Positions 1-8,025 of a stretch of 64,000 bases of DNA are shown one piece after another. Under the pieces are notes generated by a model. The model saw nothing but the letters and a program-made list of their open reading frames with translations. It did not search any database and was not told the origin of the DNA. Source of the DNA: JAGWFU01 sp035534575 (lineage in GTDB: Archaea > Micrarchaeota > Micrarchaeia > Micrarchaeales > Micrarchaeaceae); contig DATLRT010000015.1 in NCBI GenBank assembly GCA_035534575.1, positions 1-64,000 on the forward strand, given 5' to 3'. A program made the position numbers and the translations under genes. Numbering within the stretch: the stretch's first letter is position 1; the number at the start of each line of letters is the position of its first letter.

Positions 1-231
1 CTCTATGCCTTTAACAACAAAGCGCTTTCTTCCCTTGCTGAACTTGAACGTAGATATCTTTTTCACAAGCATCTTTATAGAACCTTGTGTTTCGATGTAG
101 AGCAGGTTCTTGGTCTCGTTGACCACCTTTCCTTTCAGGCCAACCTGCTCCCGGTCGCTGCTTTCAACGACCTCAACGCCAAGTCCTATCAGTTCATGAA
201 GGACTATGTTCTTATTATTATACTCGCTCAT
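1..231 (-). CDS. rnp1: RNase P protein component 1 (Rpp29/Pop4), 3' end cut by window
   Basis: Protein subunit of archaeal RNase P, which removes 5' leaders from pre-tRNAs. The visible 77 residues begin MSEYNNKNIVLHELIGLGVE and carry the family pattern HELIGLxVEVV, then GLKGKVVNETKNLL and an F-x-F segment, which is the start of the Sm-like barrel of Rpp29. The ATG lies at 231-229. The reading frame is open to base 1, so the C-terminal part is outside the window. It lies downstream of the DUF373 gene on the same strand with a 51-base gap; a TTTAAA box sits only a few bases before the ATG, too close for its own leaderless start, so co-transcription is likely. Confidence 0.85.
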   Translation of the reverse strand, partial: MSEYNNKNIVLHELIGLGVEVVESSDREQVGLKGKVVNETKNLLYIETQGSIKMLVKKISTFKFSKGRKRFVVKGIE

Positions 232-282
232 ACATTTAAACCTTTCTTTCTCGATTAAACCAATCAGTAAAGAGGAGAAGCG

Positions 283-1503
283 CTATCTTATCATTACCCT
301 GTCGGACACGCTCGTTATCCTGTCTATGTCGTATCTTATCACGCTTCCGTAATCGGTCTTGACGAATATTATGCCCCTCTTCGGGTCGACCTGGGTTATC
401 TTGCCTATGAAGGCCCCTATGTCGTTGATGACGAACTTGTCCTTTATCCTCGACTTCCTTATCGCCCTCTTCCTGAGGAAGGCGCTGAAGGTCGATATCC
501 CGTAGCCTATCACAAGCGCTATCATGCTGCCCAGCAGGAACTGCCAGAAGTATATCTGCCCGATCACCCACGAGGAGACCAGGTACAGCAGGATCATCGC
601 TATTATGGCGTATCCAACGTATGTGCCCTCCGTTATCGCCTTATACTTCAGCCTCTTGTTCTCCAGGTCTATTATCTTGCCAACCAGGTACAGCACCATG
701 CTCACCGGGAAGAGCAGAAGGAAGCCCTCTATGCCGTAGCCGATGAGCGAGAGCTGGTTGGACGTGGTCTTCACCGCGGTGCCGTAGTTGCCAGCCGCTA
801 TTATCAGGCTCATCACGAAGAACAGTATGGCCCCTATATAGAATATGAAGCTCAGGCGGTCTATGCTGAAGCCCAGCCCCTTGAACGAGCTCACCAGCGC
901 CTCCTCGAGGCCGAAGCCCTTCATCACCAGGTAGACCCCGATAAGCGCGATGGGCAGCTCCCAGCCAAAGTTGAAGTAGTAGCTTATGGCGAAAAGTATG
1001 AACAGCACCGCTGGTATGCCGAACACTATCCTTGCGTAGTGCGGCTCCTTCAGCTTCTCCAGTATGGTGAAATATGTGTTCTCGAGCTGCTCGGCCTGCT
1101 TCATCCTCAGTATGTCGACGCTGGTGACCTTTATCCTGCTCTTCAGCAGCGGTAGCACCCGTGTGTCGCTCTGGCCGTCCGTTACCAGCACCAGCGAGTC
1201 GCTCTTGAACCTGTCGAGAAGGATGTCCATCTGCCTGGACAGCTCCCTGTCGGCGACGTAGCCCTCCTTCTCCGCGCCTGTTATCGTAGCTACTGTCACC
1301 GAGTAGCCTGACTTCCTCAACTCGTCGTACTTCTTGACGGCCTCGAACATGGTGTTGGAGTCTGGGTCGGAGGGGTCGGCCAGCGCCAGCTTGGCTGCCG
1401 CCCTCAGGATGTCCGTCCTTCCGATGACGGGGCCTGTTATCCTCGTCTTACGATAGAGGTCGTTGTCGGAATCGACTGCAAGTACAAGTATCCTCTCCGC
1501 CAT
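283..1503 (-). CDS. DUF373 family archaeal membrane protein
   Basis: A 406-residue protein of the archaeal DUF373 family; its biochemical role is unknown. Residues 1-150 form a soluble alpha/beta domain (starts MAERILVLAVDSDND, with VLVTDGQSD near residue 105). About six hydrophobic segments follow between residues 155 and 345, and a short beta-rich cytosolic tail (355-406, VNDIGAFIGKITQVD) ends the protein. The length and order fit the family. The ATG at 1503 has a TTTTTAT box about 30 bases upstream. The use of ATA, CTC and AGG codons matches the housekeeping genes here, unlike the neighbouring block from 1.6 kb. Identification rests on recognising the N-terminal pattern. Confidence 0.75.
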   Translation of the reverse strand: MAERILVLAVDSDNDLYRKTRITGPVIGRTDILRAAAKLALADPSDPDSNTMFEAVKKYDELRKSGYSVTVATITGAEKEGYVADRELSRQMDILLDRFKSDSLVLVTDGQSDTRVLPLLKSRIKVTSVDILRMKQAEQLENTYFTILEKLKEPHYARIVFGIPAVLFILFAISYYFNFGWELPIALIGVYLVMKGFGLEEALVSSFKGLGFSIDRLSFIFYIGAILFFVMSLIIAAGNYGTAVKTTSNQLSLIGYGIEGFLLLFPVSMVLYLVGKIIDLENKRLKYKAITEGTYVGYAIIAMILLYLVSSWVIGQIYFWQFLLGSMIALVIGYGISTFSAFLRKRAIRKSRIKDKFVINDIGAFIGKITQVDPKRGIIFVKTDYGSVIRYDIDRITSVSDRVMIR

Positions 1504-1606
1504 GCTCTCATGTAGGACTTCGCAGCGATAGCATAAAAAGCTTATCTCCGCACTTTTATACGGGATTAAATTTCTTCACATTTGGCAAGTTCAAACCGGG
1601 TTCTAT

Positions 1607-1660
1607 TGTATGACTACAAATGTTAGGAAATAGAAAGTTATTTATGTTTGTAGTCATACA
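1607..1660. promoter_or_regulatory. 14-bp perfect inverted repeat flanking the fic core promoter
   Basis: TGTATGACTACAAA (1607-1620) and its exact reverse complement TTTGTAGTCATACA (1647-1660) are separated by 26 bases. The stretch between them holds a TATA-like AGTTATTTAT (about 1636-1645), placed for a leaderless start at the fic ATG (1669). The arms therefore bracket the TATA box and cover the start site, as expected for an operator of a dimeric or looping repressor. No regulator gene is adjacent, so the binding protein is unknown; Fic itself or a distant factor could act here. Confidence 0.6.
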
Positions 1661-1668
1661 TATATTAG

Positions 1669-2553
1669 ATGCCAACAGTCAAGAAGCTATCACGGGGAAC
1701 CAAGAGTTATTACTATCTTGAGCACAGCCTGAGGGAGGGAGGAAAGGTATACAAAAAGAGGATATACCTCGGCAAGTCCATCCCTTACAATATAGCTAAA
1801 TTAAAGATGAAGTTGGTCGAAGAGCTTTACGAAGAAAAATGGTATGGCAAATTCAGAGAGATCAAGGCAAACTACTTATCTGCTTTGAAGAAAACCCCGA
1901 TTGTAATACGGCAAAAGAACCTCGAGGCGTTCATGATTCAATTCACTTATGACACGCAAAGGATAGAAGGATCTAAATTGACCATGAATGATACCACAAA
2001 CCTCCTAGCCCAAAAGATAACCCCAAAAAGCGCATCCGTTAATGACATAAAAGAAGCTGAACGCCACATGGAAGTTTTTTATTCGATGCTAAAAGAAAAG
2101 CGCGCATTATCAATGGAACTCATTCTAGAATGGCATAAGCATCTTTTTTCTGAAACAAAGCCCGAATTTGCCGCAAAAATAAGGGATTATCCCGTGCTGA
2201 TATCAAACACCGAGTTCATACCCCCAAAGGCGGATATGGTACTGGATATGCTTGAAGAGTTTTTCGATTGGTATAACTACGCAAAAAGGACCTCAAATCC
2301 CGTTGAATTAGCTGCATTGGTGCATTTAAAGTTTGTTACTATACACCCATTTGGAGATGGTAACGGTAGGATATCACGGTTGATAATGAATTTTGTACTT
2401 AACAAAGCCCACTACCCCATGCTTGACATAAGATACCTCAATCGAAAGCCTTACTATAACGCCCTGATGAATGCACAGCTCGAAAAGGATCCGAATACGT
2501 TCATAGTGTGGCTGTTTAGGAAATATATCAAGGCAAATACCATATATCTCTAA
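1669..2553 (+). CDS. Fic-domain protein (probable AMPylase) with inhibitory helix
   Basis: A 294-residue Fic protein; the family transfers AMP or other phosphate-linked groups to target proteins. The complete core motif HPFGDGNGR occupies residues 226-234 with the catalytic His226. An inhibitory (S/T)xxxE(G/N) motif, TQRIEG, lies at 96-101, so autoinhibition by an internal helix is likely. Residues 1-45 form a basic, Tyr/Gly-rich beta segment (YYYLEHS, KVYKKRIYLGK) typical of archaeal Fic proteins. It stands alone on its transcript behind a 14-bp inverted repeat and just ahead of the pilus-like operon. Fic enzymes are often toxins or effectors linked to conjugative systems; that role here is inferred from position only. 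Composition is more AT-rich than the flanking core genes. Confidence 0.85.
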   Translation: MPTVKKLSRGTKSYYYLEHSLREGGKVYKKRIYLGKSIPYNIAKLKMKLVEELYEEKWYGKFREIKANYLSALKKTPIVIRQKNLEAFMIQFTYDTQRIEGSKLTMNDTTNLLAQKITPKSASVNDIKEAERHMEVFYSMLKEKRALSMELILEWHKHLFSETKPEFAAKIRDYPVLISNTEFIPPKADMVLDMLEEFFDWYNYAKRTSNPVELAALVHLKFVTIHPFGDGNGRISRLIMNFVLNKAHYPMLDIRYLNRKPYYNALMNAQLEKDPNTFIVWLFRKYIKANTIYL

Positions 2554-2636
2554 TTTCAAAGGCTATCGCCAAAAAGAGCCCTACTTTTCATCATCAGTTA
2601 TATTGTCTAATCGTATACTAGAACCTCAAGCCTTAA

Positions 2637-2674
2637 ATATTTATCTATATATAAATATATTTACTAAAGTAAAT
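2637..2674 (+). promoter_or_regulatory. Promoter and palindromic operator of the pilus-like operon
   Basis: An AT-rich TATA region (about 2637-2660, TATATATAAATATA) is followed by a perfect inverted repeat ATTTACT-AA-AGTAAAT (2659-2674), which ends 18 bases before the ATG at 2693. The repeat would overlap the transcription start and so fits a repressor site. No second promoter of this strength is visible before 10286, so the downstream overlapping genes probably share this one. Confidence 0.5.
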
Positions 2675-2692
2675 GAACTTATATGTGAGTAT

Positions 2693-3067
2693 ATGACACC
2701 AATAACCCCCGAGATAAGATCCAAAGCGGCTCATATCGCAAAATTTGTGGCTTTGCCCCTACTGTTGCTTACAATGTTCTCCATCACTGTACATGCCGCA
2801 GGCCCCCTCCAGGAGCTTGATTCGGTAAAATCAATTTTATCCCAAATTGGGCCTGCCTTAAGCGGCATACTTTTTGTCCTTGCCGGTATCTTCTACGCAA
2901 TAGGGCAGATACTCCCTCCGGACAAGAAGGCTAATTTCCATACCGCTTCGGTCAACATAATAATAGGCGCGGTGGTGGTAGGCGCACTGAGCGTAGCGTC
3001 AACCTCGCTCGCTATAGCCTCCACACACGTTCTAGGCAACTTCACCGCAGCGAATTCAACTATCTAG
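2693..3067 (+). CDS. VirB2/TrbC-like pilin, candidate major subunit of a DNA-transfer pilus
   Basis: A 124-residue protein when started at ATG 2693, which lies 30 bases or so after the TATA region; the same frame runs upstream to a TTG at 2603. It has a Sec-type signal (KFVALPLLLLTMFS then VHAAG, cleavage near residue 35) and two hydrophobic helices (about 52-74 and 86-112) joined by a short charged turn PPDKK. This signal plus helix-turn-helix plan is that of VirB2/TrbC pilins and the pilins of archaeal Ced/Ted DNA-import pili. The C-terminal tail has Asn-x-Thr/Ser sites. It is followed after nine bases by the channel-like gene. Function is inferred from architecture and context, not from clear sequence identity. 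Confidence 0.55.
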   Translation: MTPITPEIRSKAAHIAKFVALPLLLLTMFSITVHAAGPLQELDSVKSILSQIGPALSGILFVLAGIFYAIGQILPPDKKANFHTASVNIIIGAVVVGALSVASTSLAIASTHVLGNFTAANSTI

Positions 3068-3076
3068 GTAGCCGAT

Positions 3077-4123
3077 ATGGCCTTTGAAGCTGGGATGTAC
3101 GGGATTGCGGTCAGCGTGATAGCGATAATGCTGTCCGTTTCAGGCATAATCCTGGGTGTTGGCTACTCTCTCGATGACAGGAGGCTGAAGGAGTTTGGGC
3201 GGGAGGAACTGGTTCAATCGCTCATAAATGGGGCAATAGTCGGCGCCCTAGTATTCGCTTTCATCCCTGGCGGCTTCTTCAACCAGCTGATAAACAGTAC
3301 GGTTGGGACAGAGTCGGTAACCGCCACCTGCCAAGGTTTCATGCAGGGCAACTATGCGATATGCTTTGCATACAACTATCTGGTTGGAATATCGCCAGTC
3401 ACCATAAACGGTGCCTCATATCCCTCCCTTGCGGACCTGACCTTTGGCATGCTTGCCACTCTTTCCACGAGCTACACTGCCCTAGCCCTTGTAAGCTCAA
3501 TCAAGATAGGTGCCGGGGTGGTAAGCATAACCCTTTCAGGGGTGCTCAACCCCCTCTTGACCCAACTAGGGTACCTTGTCAATGCCGTCACCGCCATGGT
3601 GGTGAGCATAGAAGTACAGGGCATGCTCCTAAGCTTCATAGCAGCCACTGCCATACCTGTGCTATTGCCGGTTGGGCTTGTGCTAAGGTCGGCTCTGGTC
3701 ACCCGCAGGCTAGGCGGAACGATAATTGCCATAGCAATAGGCCTGTTTGCCATCTTCCCGACAACCTACCTGTTCAATGCCGAGCTGCTCAACAGCTACT
3801 CATCCACCATAGCTGACCCTTCGCTATCATCCATAGGCTCCATAGCTACGGGCGCACAGAGCGGCATAACCGCACAGATGGAAGCGGCTAATCAGACCAG
3901 CGCCACCGGAATGTTCTCCCTTCTAGGCACTCTCTCAAGCGCCCTTGGCGGTATCGTATCAGCATTCCAGGATGCCCTGAAATCAGTTGCCAACCAGATA
4001 GCAATGCTGATAATAGAAGTCTTCTTTCTGCCCGTGTTTAGCGTAATACTGACCGTGGTCTCCATCAGGGAGATTGCGAAGCTGCTTGGATCAGAGGTCA
4101 ATTTCGGAAAATTGCACATATGA
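3077..4123 (+). CDS. Polytopic membrane protein, VirB6/CedA-like channel candidate
   Basis: A 348-residue protein with about seven hydrophobic segments. It starts with a signal-anchor-like helix (residues 7-28), then a charged turn LDDRRLKEFGREE. A central repeated membrane region contains the pattern LVLRSALVTRRLGG followed by an Ile/Ala-rich helix ending FPTTYLFN, and a final membrane helix is followed by IREIAKLLGSEV. Similar polytopic proteins sit beside HerA/VirB4 ATPases in archaeal DNA-transfer loci, where CedA/TedA (VirB6-like) form the inner channel. The gene lies between the pilin and the VirB4-like genes, as expected for such a locus. There is no enzymatic motif. The assignment is architectural; a generic pilus-platform protein cannot be excluded. 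Confidence 0.5.
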   Translation: MAFEAGMYGIAVSVIAIMLSVSGIILGVGYSLDDRRLKEFGREELVQSLINGAIVGALVFAFIPGGFFNQLINSTVGTESVTATCQGFMQGNYAICFAYNYLVGISPVTINGASYPSLADLTFGMLATLSTSYTALALVSSIKIGAGVVSITLSGVLNPLLTQLGYLVNAVTAMVVSIEVQGMLLSFIAATAIPVLLPVGLVLRSALVTRRLGGTIIAIAIGLFAIFPTTYLFNAELLNSYSSTIADPSLSSIGSIATGAQSGITAQMEAANQTSATGMFSLLGTLSSALGGIVSAFQDALKSVANQIAMLIIEVFFLPVFSVILTVVSIREIAKLLGSEVNFGKLHI

Positions 4124-4133
4124 ACGTGGTAAT

Positions 4134-4868
4134 TTGAACGAATCTATCATTTTTTACGCCGGGCTGGCTCTAGGATTACTCAATCTCGTGCTTAGCATAG
4201 CAACCCTAAACCCGTATCTAATCCTGATTGGGATAATGGCGACGTTCTGCCTCTTTGCGCTCTACAAGCTTTGGTATATCATAGAGCCCTTGCTGATACG
4301 CAAGACCAACATAATACAGGTCGTAGGGGATTACGAGCTCACCGGCACGAGGGGTGCAGCAATACGGTCGCATGGCGGCGCTTTTTATGCCACTGCTGTG
4401 GCTGCCCTTGAGCCATCAAGGTCGGATATCGATAGGGCCAGGATCGAGGAAATAATAAGCCGGTCCAATACGCCCTTCAAGTTTGTGCTGCAGCTGGAGA
4501 AGCTCAATCCCAAGAACATATCCGAAAAGCTGCAGACAAAGAGGAACATGAAGGAGATTGCGCTATCCAGGATAGGCGGCGGCAGCTCTATACGCAACAC
4601 CCAAAAGATAAACGCACTGAAGCGGGAGATAGAGCAGCTTGAACAGGATATACGTTCTATATCGACTGGTAGCAGCCCTGTAAGGCTAGCACAGTACCTT
4701 ATGTGTGGCACTTCAGCCGAGAGTAAGTATCTGGCTGAAGAGCGGGCAAGGTCGCAGGTGAGGGAAATGGCGGGCCAGCTAGGCGCCCTCATGGGCTCTC
4801 AGTCTAGGGTGTTGGAGGGGCGCGAATTGCTGGATATGCTGAGCATGGACTCCATGGTGGCCAAATGA
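4134..4868 (+). CDS. Two-TM protein resembling VirB3 joined to the VirB4 N-terminal domain
   Basis: A 244-residue protein started at TTG 4134, ten bases after the previous stop; the frame is also open upstream within that gene. Residues 5-50 form two membrane helices in a VirB3-like hairpin. The rest is cytosolic: a segment around VVGDYELTG, a long charged helical region (residues 85-180) and the sequence GSSPVRLAQYLMCGTSAE before a helix ending in GRELLDML. Such a short beta part, helical insert and SxxP-type loop recall the domain that precedes the motor in VirB4 proteins. Its stop overlaps the start of the ATPase gene (ATGA, 4865-4868), which itself lacks that N-terminal domain. The split VirB3-VirB4 reading is my inference. 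Confidence 0.45.
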   Translation: MNESIIFYAGLALGLLNLVLSIATLNPYLILIGIMATFCLFALYKLWYIIEPLLIRKTNIIQVVGDYELTGTRGAAIRSHGGAFYATAVAALEPSRSDIDRARIEEIISRSNTPFKFVLQLEKLNPKNISEKLQTKRNMKEIALSRIGGGSSIRNTQKINALKREIEQLEQDIRSISTGSSPVRLAQYLMCGTSAESKYLAEERARSQVREMAGQLGALMGSQSRVLEGRELLDMLSMDSMVAK

Positions 4869-6262
4869 ACGATTCCATATCGAGCGCCTCAAACGCAAGC
4901 AGGGCAATCTATTTATCTTACATGTCCGAGCCACCTCCAACGTCTTACGAAGGCGTATACCTGGGGAAAAGCATGATATACAAAAATCCAGTATTTCTTG
5001 ACGCAAGCGTATTGGCCAATCCCCATATTGCAGCCATAGGCACCTCAGGGTCTGGCAAGACCTATCTAATCAAGTCCATAATCGCAAAGAGGGTCATGCA
5101 TGAAAATTACTCGGTATTTGTGATTGACTGGAATGGGGAATACACCGACCTAATCCACCTATTGGACGGCAAAGTGATTGCATTGGGCAGGGGCGCTACC
5201 ATAAACCTGTATCAGATGCTATGGCAATCGGATAAGAGAAGTATGGGCAATGCGACAGAAATCGTTAGGTCTGCCGCCAAGCTCGACAAGCCAGAAGAGG
5301 ACGAATATACCCGCACAGTTGTAGCACTGCGACAGGAGATGGGCGTTGAAAGACTAACTCTGCGGCACATAATACGACACATAGATTCACACAATGGCCC
5401 CTTAAACCAGAACCTATCCACAAAGCTTCGCCCATTGCTTGACAATCCGATATTCTCAGAATCCACCTCTTTTGACCCGGCGTCTGTATTGTCTGGTGTA
5501 ATCAGCATAGACCTTTCATCTCTCAAGTCAGACACACAGAGAGACTTTGTCTCACAATCCCTCCTACATCTAATAGCCAATCTAATGCACTCAATGAGGC
5601 TTGACCCTACCTCCAGGCGTATGCTTGTAGTGGATGAGGCATGGCGAATGTTCCCCAATAGGGCCGATATCGGCGCTCTTTTCAGGGAGGGAAGAAAGTA
5701 CGGATTGGGCGTGGTGGTTGCAAGTCAGATGGTGGGCGATATAAACAACGAAGTACTCGCAAATTGTGCAACAATATTCGTCTTTAGGCTGCATAGTGGC
5801 TCCGACTGCGCGCTACTTGCCGAGATGGGGGCGGTCACGGAGGAAGAAAGGCAAAAGTTATCAGGCCTGAATGTCGGCAGCTGTTTAGTCATAATGGGCC
5901 ATTCAAACCAATCTATCCAGCAGCCAAGATTTTTCATAGAAAAGGTAGATGGGGTTGATTTGAAAATAGTTTCGATTCGCGGTGTAAAAATGGGCATTGA
6001 ACTTTCGAGCAGACGGTTTTTCAAGGTGACAGAGGAACAGTTCGGCGTTGGAGCAACTCTCACGAAACTCCATATCCTGGCAGAAGAAAATGAGGGCAAG
6101 CTGGATGCCTGGTCCATAATAACCACACTTATCGGGCTAGGTTTCAATCGAGCAGATATAGTCCCCTATCTGAAGGAGCTGGGACTTCCCGATATCGAAA
6201 TTATTTGGGCTTTTGAGGCATCCAAGAATCTGCACATAGCTAAAGGTGGCGAATATGGCTGA
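4865..6262 (+). CDS. HerA/VirB4-family ATPase (DUF87-type)
   Basis: A 465-residue motor ATPase of the HerA-FtsK/VirB4 group. The Walker A motif GTSGSGKT is at residues 59-66, and a hydrophobic strand with DWNGEYTDL follows near residue 90. Walker B, MLVVDEAWR, is near residue 252 and leads into LFREGRKYGLGVVVASQ, the sensor region characteristic of HerA/VirB4 proteins. A small C-terminal helical extension (about 390-465) may bind partners. It starts directly with the motor, lacking the usual VirB4 N-terminal domain, which seems to be encoded by the gene it overlaps by four bases. In pilus and DNA-transfer systems such hexamers power pilin handling or DNA movement at the membrane. Family assignment is firm; the exact role is inferred. 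Confidence 0.8.
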   Translation: MNDSISSASNASRAIYLSYMSEPPPTSYEGVYLGKSMIYKNPVFLDASVLANPHIAAIGTSGSGKTYLIKSIIAKRVMHENYSVFVIDWNGEYTDLIHLLDGKVIALGRGATINLYQMLWQSDKRSMGNATEIVRSAAKLDKPEEDEYTRTVVALRQEMGVERLTLRHIIRHIDSHNGPLNQNLSTKLRPLLDNPIFSESTSFDPASVLSGVISIDLSSLKSDTQRDFVSQSLLHLIANLMHSMRLDPTSRRMLVVDEAWRMFPNRADIGALFREGRKYGLGVVVASQMVGDINNEVLANCATIFVFRLHSGSDCALLAEMGAVTEEERQKLSGLNVGSCLVIMGHSNQSIQQPRFFIEKVDGVDLKIVSIRGVKMGIELSSRRFFKVTEEQFGVGATLTKLHILAEENEGKLDAWSIITTLIGLGFNRADIVPYLKELGLPDIEIIWAFEASKNLHIAKGGEYG

Positions 6263-6899
6263 ATCAAATGGCATGCTACACTCTTCTTTCACTGCTTCTG
6301 CACAACTTAGGGGCAGCTATCACAGCCTAAAGCAATCCCTTTCAGACCTCTGTTATCTGGCTCCTCTCACTACGGGAACAGATATCGAATACACTGTTAG
6401 AATTTCCGGTAAAAAAGAGACAAATCCAGTTCTAAGGCTAAGGAGGGACTCAATATCATTCAAATTCTTTTTTCAGCGCCCTAATGTTCTGATATACAAT
6501 AGGAACTTTGCCATATTCGCATCTATACTCGCTTATCTGGCTGATTTTTACGATGTAAAGATGAGCTCCTTATATTGCTACATAATCGAATTGGCCACTC
6601 GTTCAGGCCATCTTGAAAACTTGCACGGCCAACAGAAGCTAACACTCCTAGAAAAGAATCTGTCCGCAATATCCGCAATAAACTCCTCATTATCCCATGA
6701 ACTGGTTCGTCTTTCTAAGGAAAAACTTCAGGTTACCAATCAGCTTGAGGCACTAACTGAATTCTGCAAGGAACTTATGCAGTCCGCCAAGGCGCTTGGG
6801 ACAAACGAGTCGAGTACCCCAACCATACTATCCTCGACATTTGGGATCAGTGAAGCTGTGCTGGCTAGCGCCATTGAAGTCATAAACACCAATAAGTGA
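6255..6899 (+). CDS. Unknown coiled-coil protein of the pilus-like operon
   Basis: A 214-residue protein I do not recognise. The ATG at 6255 overlaps the end of the ATPase gene by eight bases, so translation is probably coupled; a GTG at 6246 is an alternative. It has no clear membrane segment. Residues 40-75 are beta-rich (IEYTVRISG, SISFKFFFQRP), residues 85-110 form an amphipathic helical region, and residues 125-180 are predicted coiled coil (HELVRLSKEKLQVTNQLEAL). A cytosolic structural or adaptor role beside the motor is possible, but there is no direct evidence. Codon use is AT-rich like the rest of the operon. Confidence 0.6.
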   Translation: MAESNGMLHSSFTASAQLRGSYHSLKQSLSDLCYLAPLTTGTDIEYTVRISGKKETNPVLRLRRDSISFKFFFQRPNVLIYNRNFAIFASILAYLADFYDVKMSSLYCYIIELATRSGHLENLHGQQKLTLLEKNLSAISAINSSLSHELVRLSKEKLQVTNQLEALTEFCKELMQSAKALGTNESSTPTILSSTFGISEAVLASAIEVINTNK

Positions 6900-6903
6900 T
6901 ACG

Positions 6904-7554
6904 ATGGCCTACCCAGCATATTACAACCTTCTTCCGATTGTCGTGGGATGCGCTATATACCTATTGTCAAAGCGCTATGCTGAAAACAATTTTCTTGAAA
7001 AGCGGATAAACATACAATCCAGCGGGCTAAACATCGAAGATATCCAGACCCTAAGAATTACTGGGGGCATAGTCCAACATTTCAATTCTGCCATTTTAGA
7101 ACTTAGGCGCAGCCAGGTCATATGCAAAATTAAGCTTGCCCCGGTTGATGCAGCCAGGGCCATGAAAAGAAAGCTTTCCATCGATTCACACTTAACTGCA
7201 GTAACTGATGAAGTAACTGGACTTGGACTCACTAAGTACTGCTCCGCTGGCACTTTCAGCCCAAACAGGATTGCGGAACATTTCTACTCCGTTTGCCTAA
7301 ACAATGGCGGATTGAAAATAGCTGCATGCATGTCTCCAGCACAATTTTTGTCCGCCAATAACATAATCGATTCAAGCACCCTAACGCGCAAAACAGTATT
7401 GTCAATTATCAACTCCTCTTCGCGCCTTAATCTTGCATGCAATATCTCCCAGCGCCCTTCTTTGAAATTGTTGCTAACAAATTACTCCAGAACTTCAGCA
7501 TTTTTACTGACAATGTGCCTTATCGGGAGAGTCGAGGTGATTTTGTACCGTTGA
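6904..7554 (+). CDS. Unknown protein with terminal membrane helices, pilus-like operon
   Basis: A 216-residue protein I do not recognise. A short N-terminal membrane helix (LLPIVVGCAIYLLSKRY, about residues 9-25) is followed by a soluble alpha/beta part containing LRITGGIVQHF and AARAMKRKLSID, and a second hydrophobic stretch is near the end (AFLLTMCLIG). The shape, a membrane anchor plus a roughly 170-residue soluble domain, could suit a bitopic scaffold protein, but no family can be named. The gap to the previous gene is four bases, and the next gene overlaps its stop by four bases (TTGA). Confidence 0.6.
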   Translation: MAYPAYYNLLPIVVGCAIYLLSKRYAENNFLEKRINIQSSGLNIEDIQTLRITGGIVQHFNSAILELRRSQVICKIKLAPVDAARAMKRKLSIDSHLTAVTDEVTGLGLTKYCSAGTFSPNRIAEHFYSVCLNNGGLKIAACMSPAQFLSANNIIDSSTLTRKTVLSIINSSSRLNLACNISQRPSLKLLLTNYSRTSAFLLTMCLIGRVEVILYR

Positions 7555-7745
7555 TAGAGCTATTCGCCTTAAGGACCGGGCTGCTTGTATCGTTAATAAT
7601 ATTGAATCTAGGCATACTGTCAAAATTTTTTGGCCAACGATGGGACAGCCAGCAGCTATCGAATGCTGCTAAGGGCTCATTTATCGGGGGTTTCGTACTT
7701 ATCTTTCTGGTGGCTGCAGCATCAGAGGTGTGGTATAATGTTTGA
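7551..7745 (+). CDS. Small two-TM protein, pilus-like operon
   Basis: A 64-residue protein when started at TTG 7551, which overlaps the preceding stop as TTGA; the frame is open further upstream, but that part would lie inside the previous gene. It consists of two hydrophobic helices (LFALRTGLLVSLIILNLGIL and FIGGFVLIFLVAAASEV) joined by a polar loop QRWDSQQLSNAAKG. There is no signal peptide. The helix-loop-helix plan is like VirB3 or a minor pilin without a leader. The start choice rests on the four-base overlap that recurs through this operon. I cannot name a family. Confidence 0.5.
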   Translation: MIELFALRTGLLVSLIILNLGILSKFFGQRWDSQQLSNAAKGSFIGGFVLIFLVAAASEVWYNV

Positions 7746-8025
7746 CAACGTAACAAGGGCACATTCAATCAAAAAATCTAGCACGTGGGCTGCGCTATCC
7801 TTTTTTGCTATGGCGCTTAGTCTTATACTGTATTCATTCTATCTCCTTGCCACCGAGTTCTTCCAGTTAAGGCTAGGCCCCTACATACTGGCCGCGGTTT
7901 TCCCCTCTTCACTGATGCTAGGATACCTAATTTTTGGCAGTAAGCTAAATCTAGGATGGGTTGATGCCTTAAGGTTCTCATTCGTATTGCTCATATCTGC
8001 ATCTCTACTTTTGGTGGTGTTATGA
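7738..8025 (+). CDS. Small three-TM protein, pilus-like operon
   Basis: A 95-residue protein started at ATG 7738, overlapping the previous gene by eight bases. It opens with a polar segment MFDNVTRAHSIKKSS and then has three hydrophobic helices (about 16-39, 45-66 and 74-95), the last reaching the C-terminus. The stop overlaps the next ATG (ATGA, 8022-8025), tying its translation to the large ATPase. No family is recognised. Together with the 64-residue protein it forms a pair of small membrane proteins directly ahead of the second motor, perhaps its membrane anchor. Confidence 0.55.
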   Translation: MFDNVTRAHSIKKSSTWAALSFFAMALSLILYSFYLLATEFFQLRLGPYILAAVFPSSLMLGYLIFGSKLNLGWVDALRFSFVLLISASLLLVVL

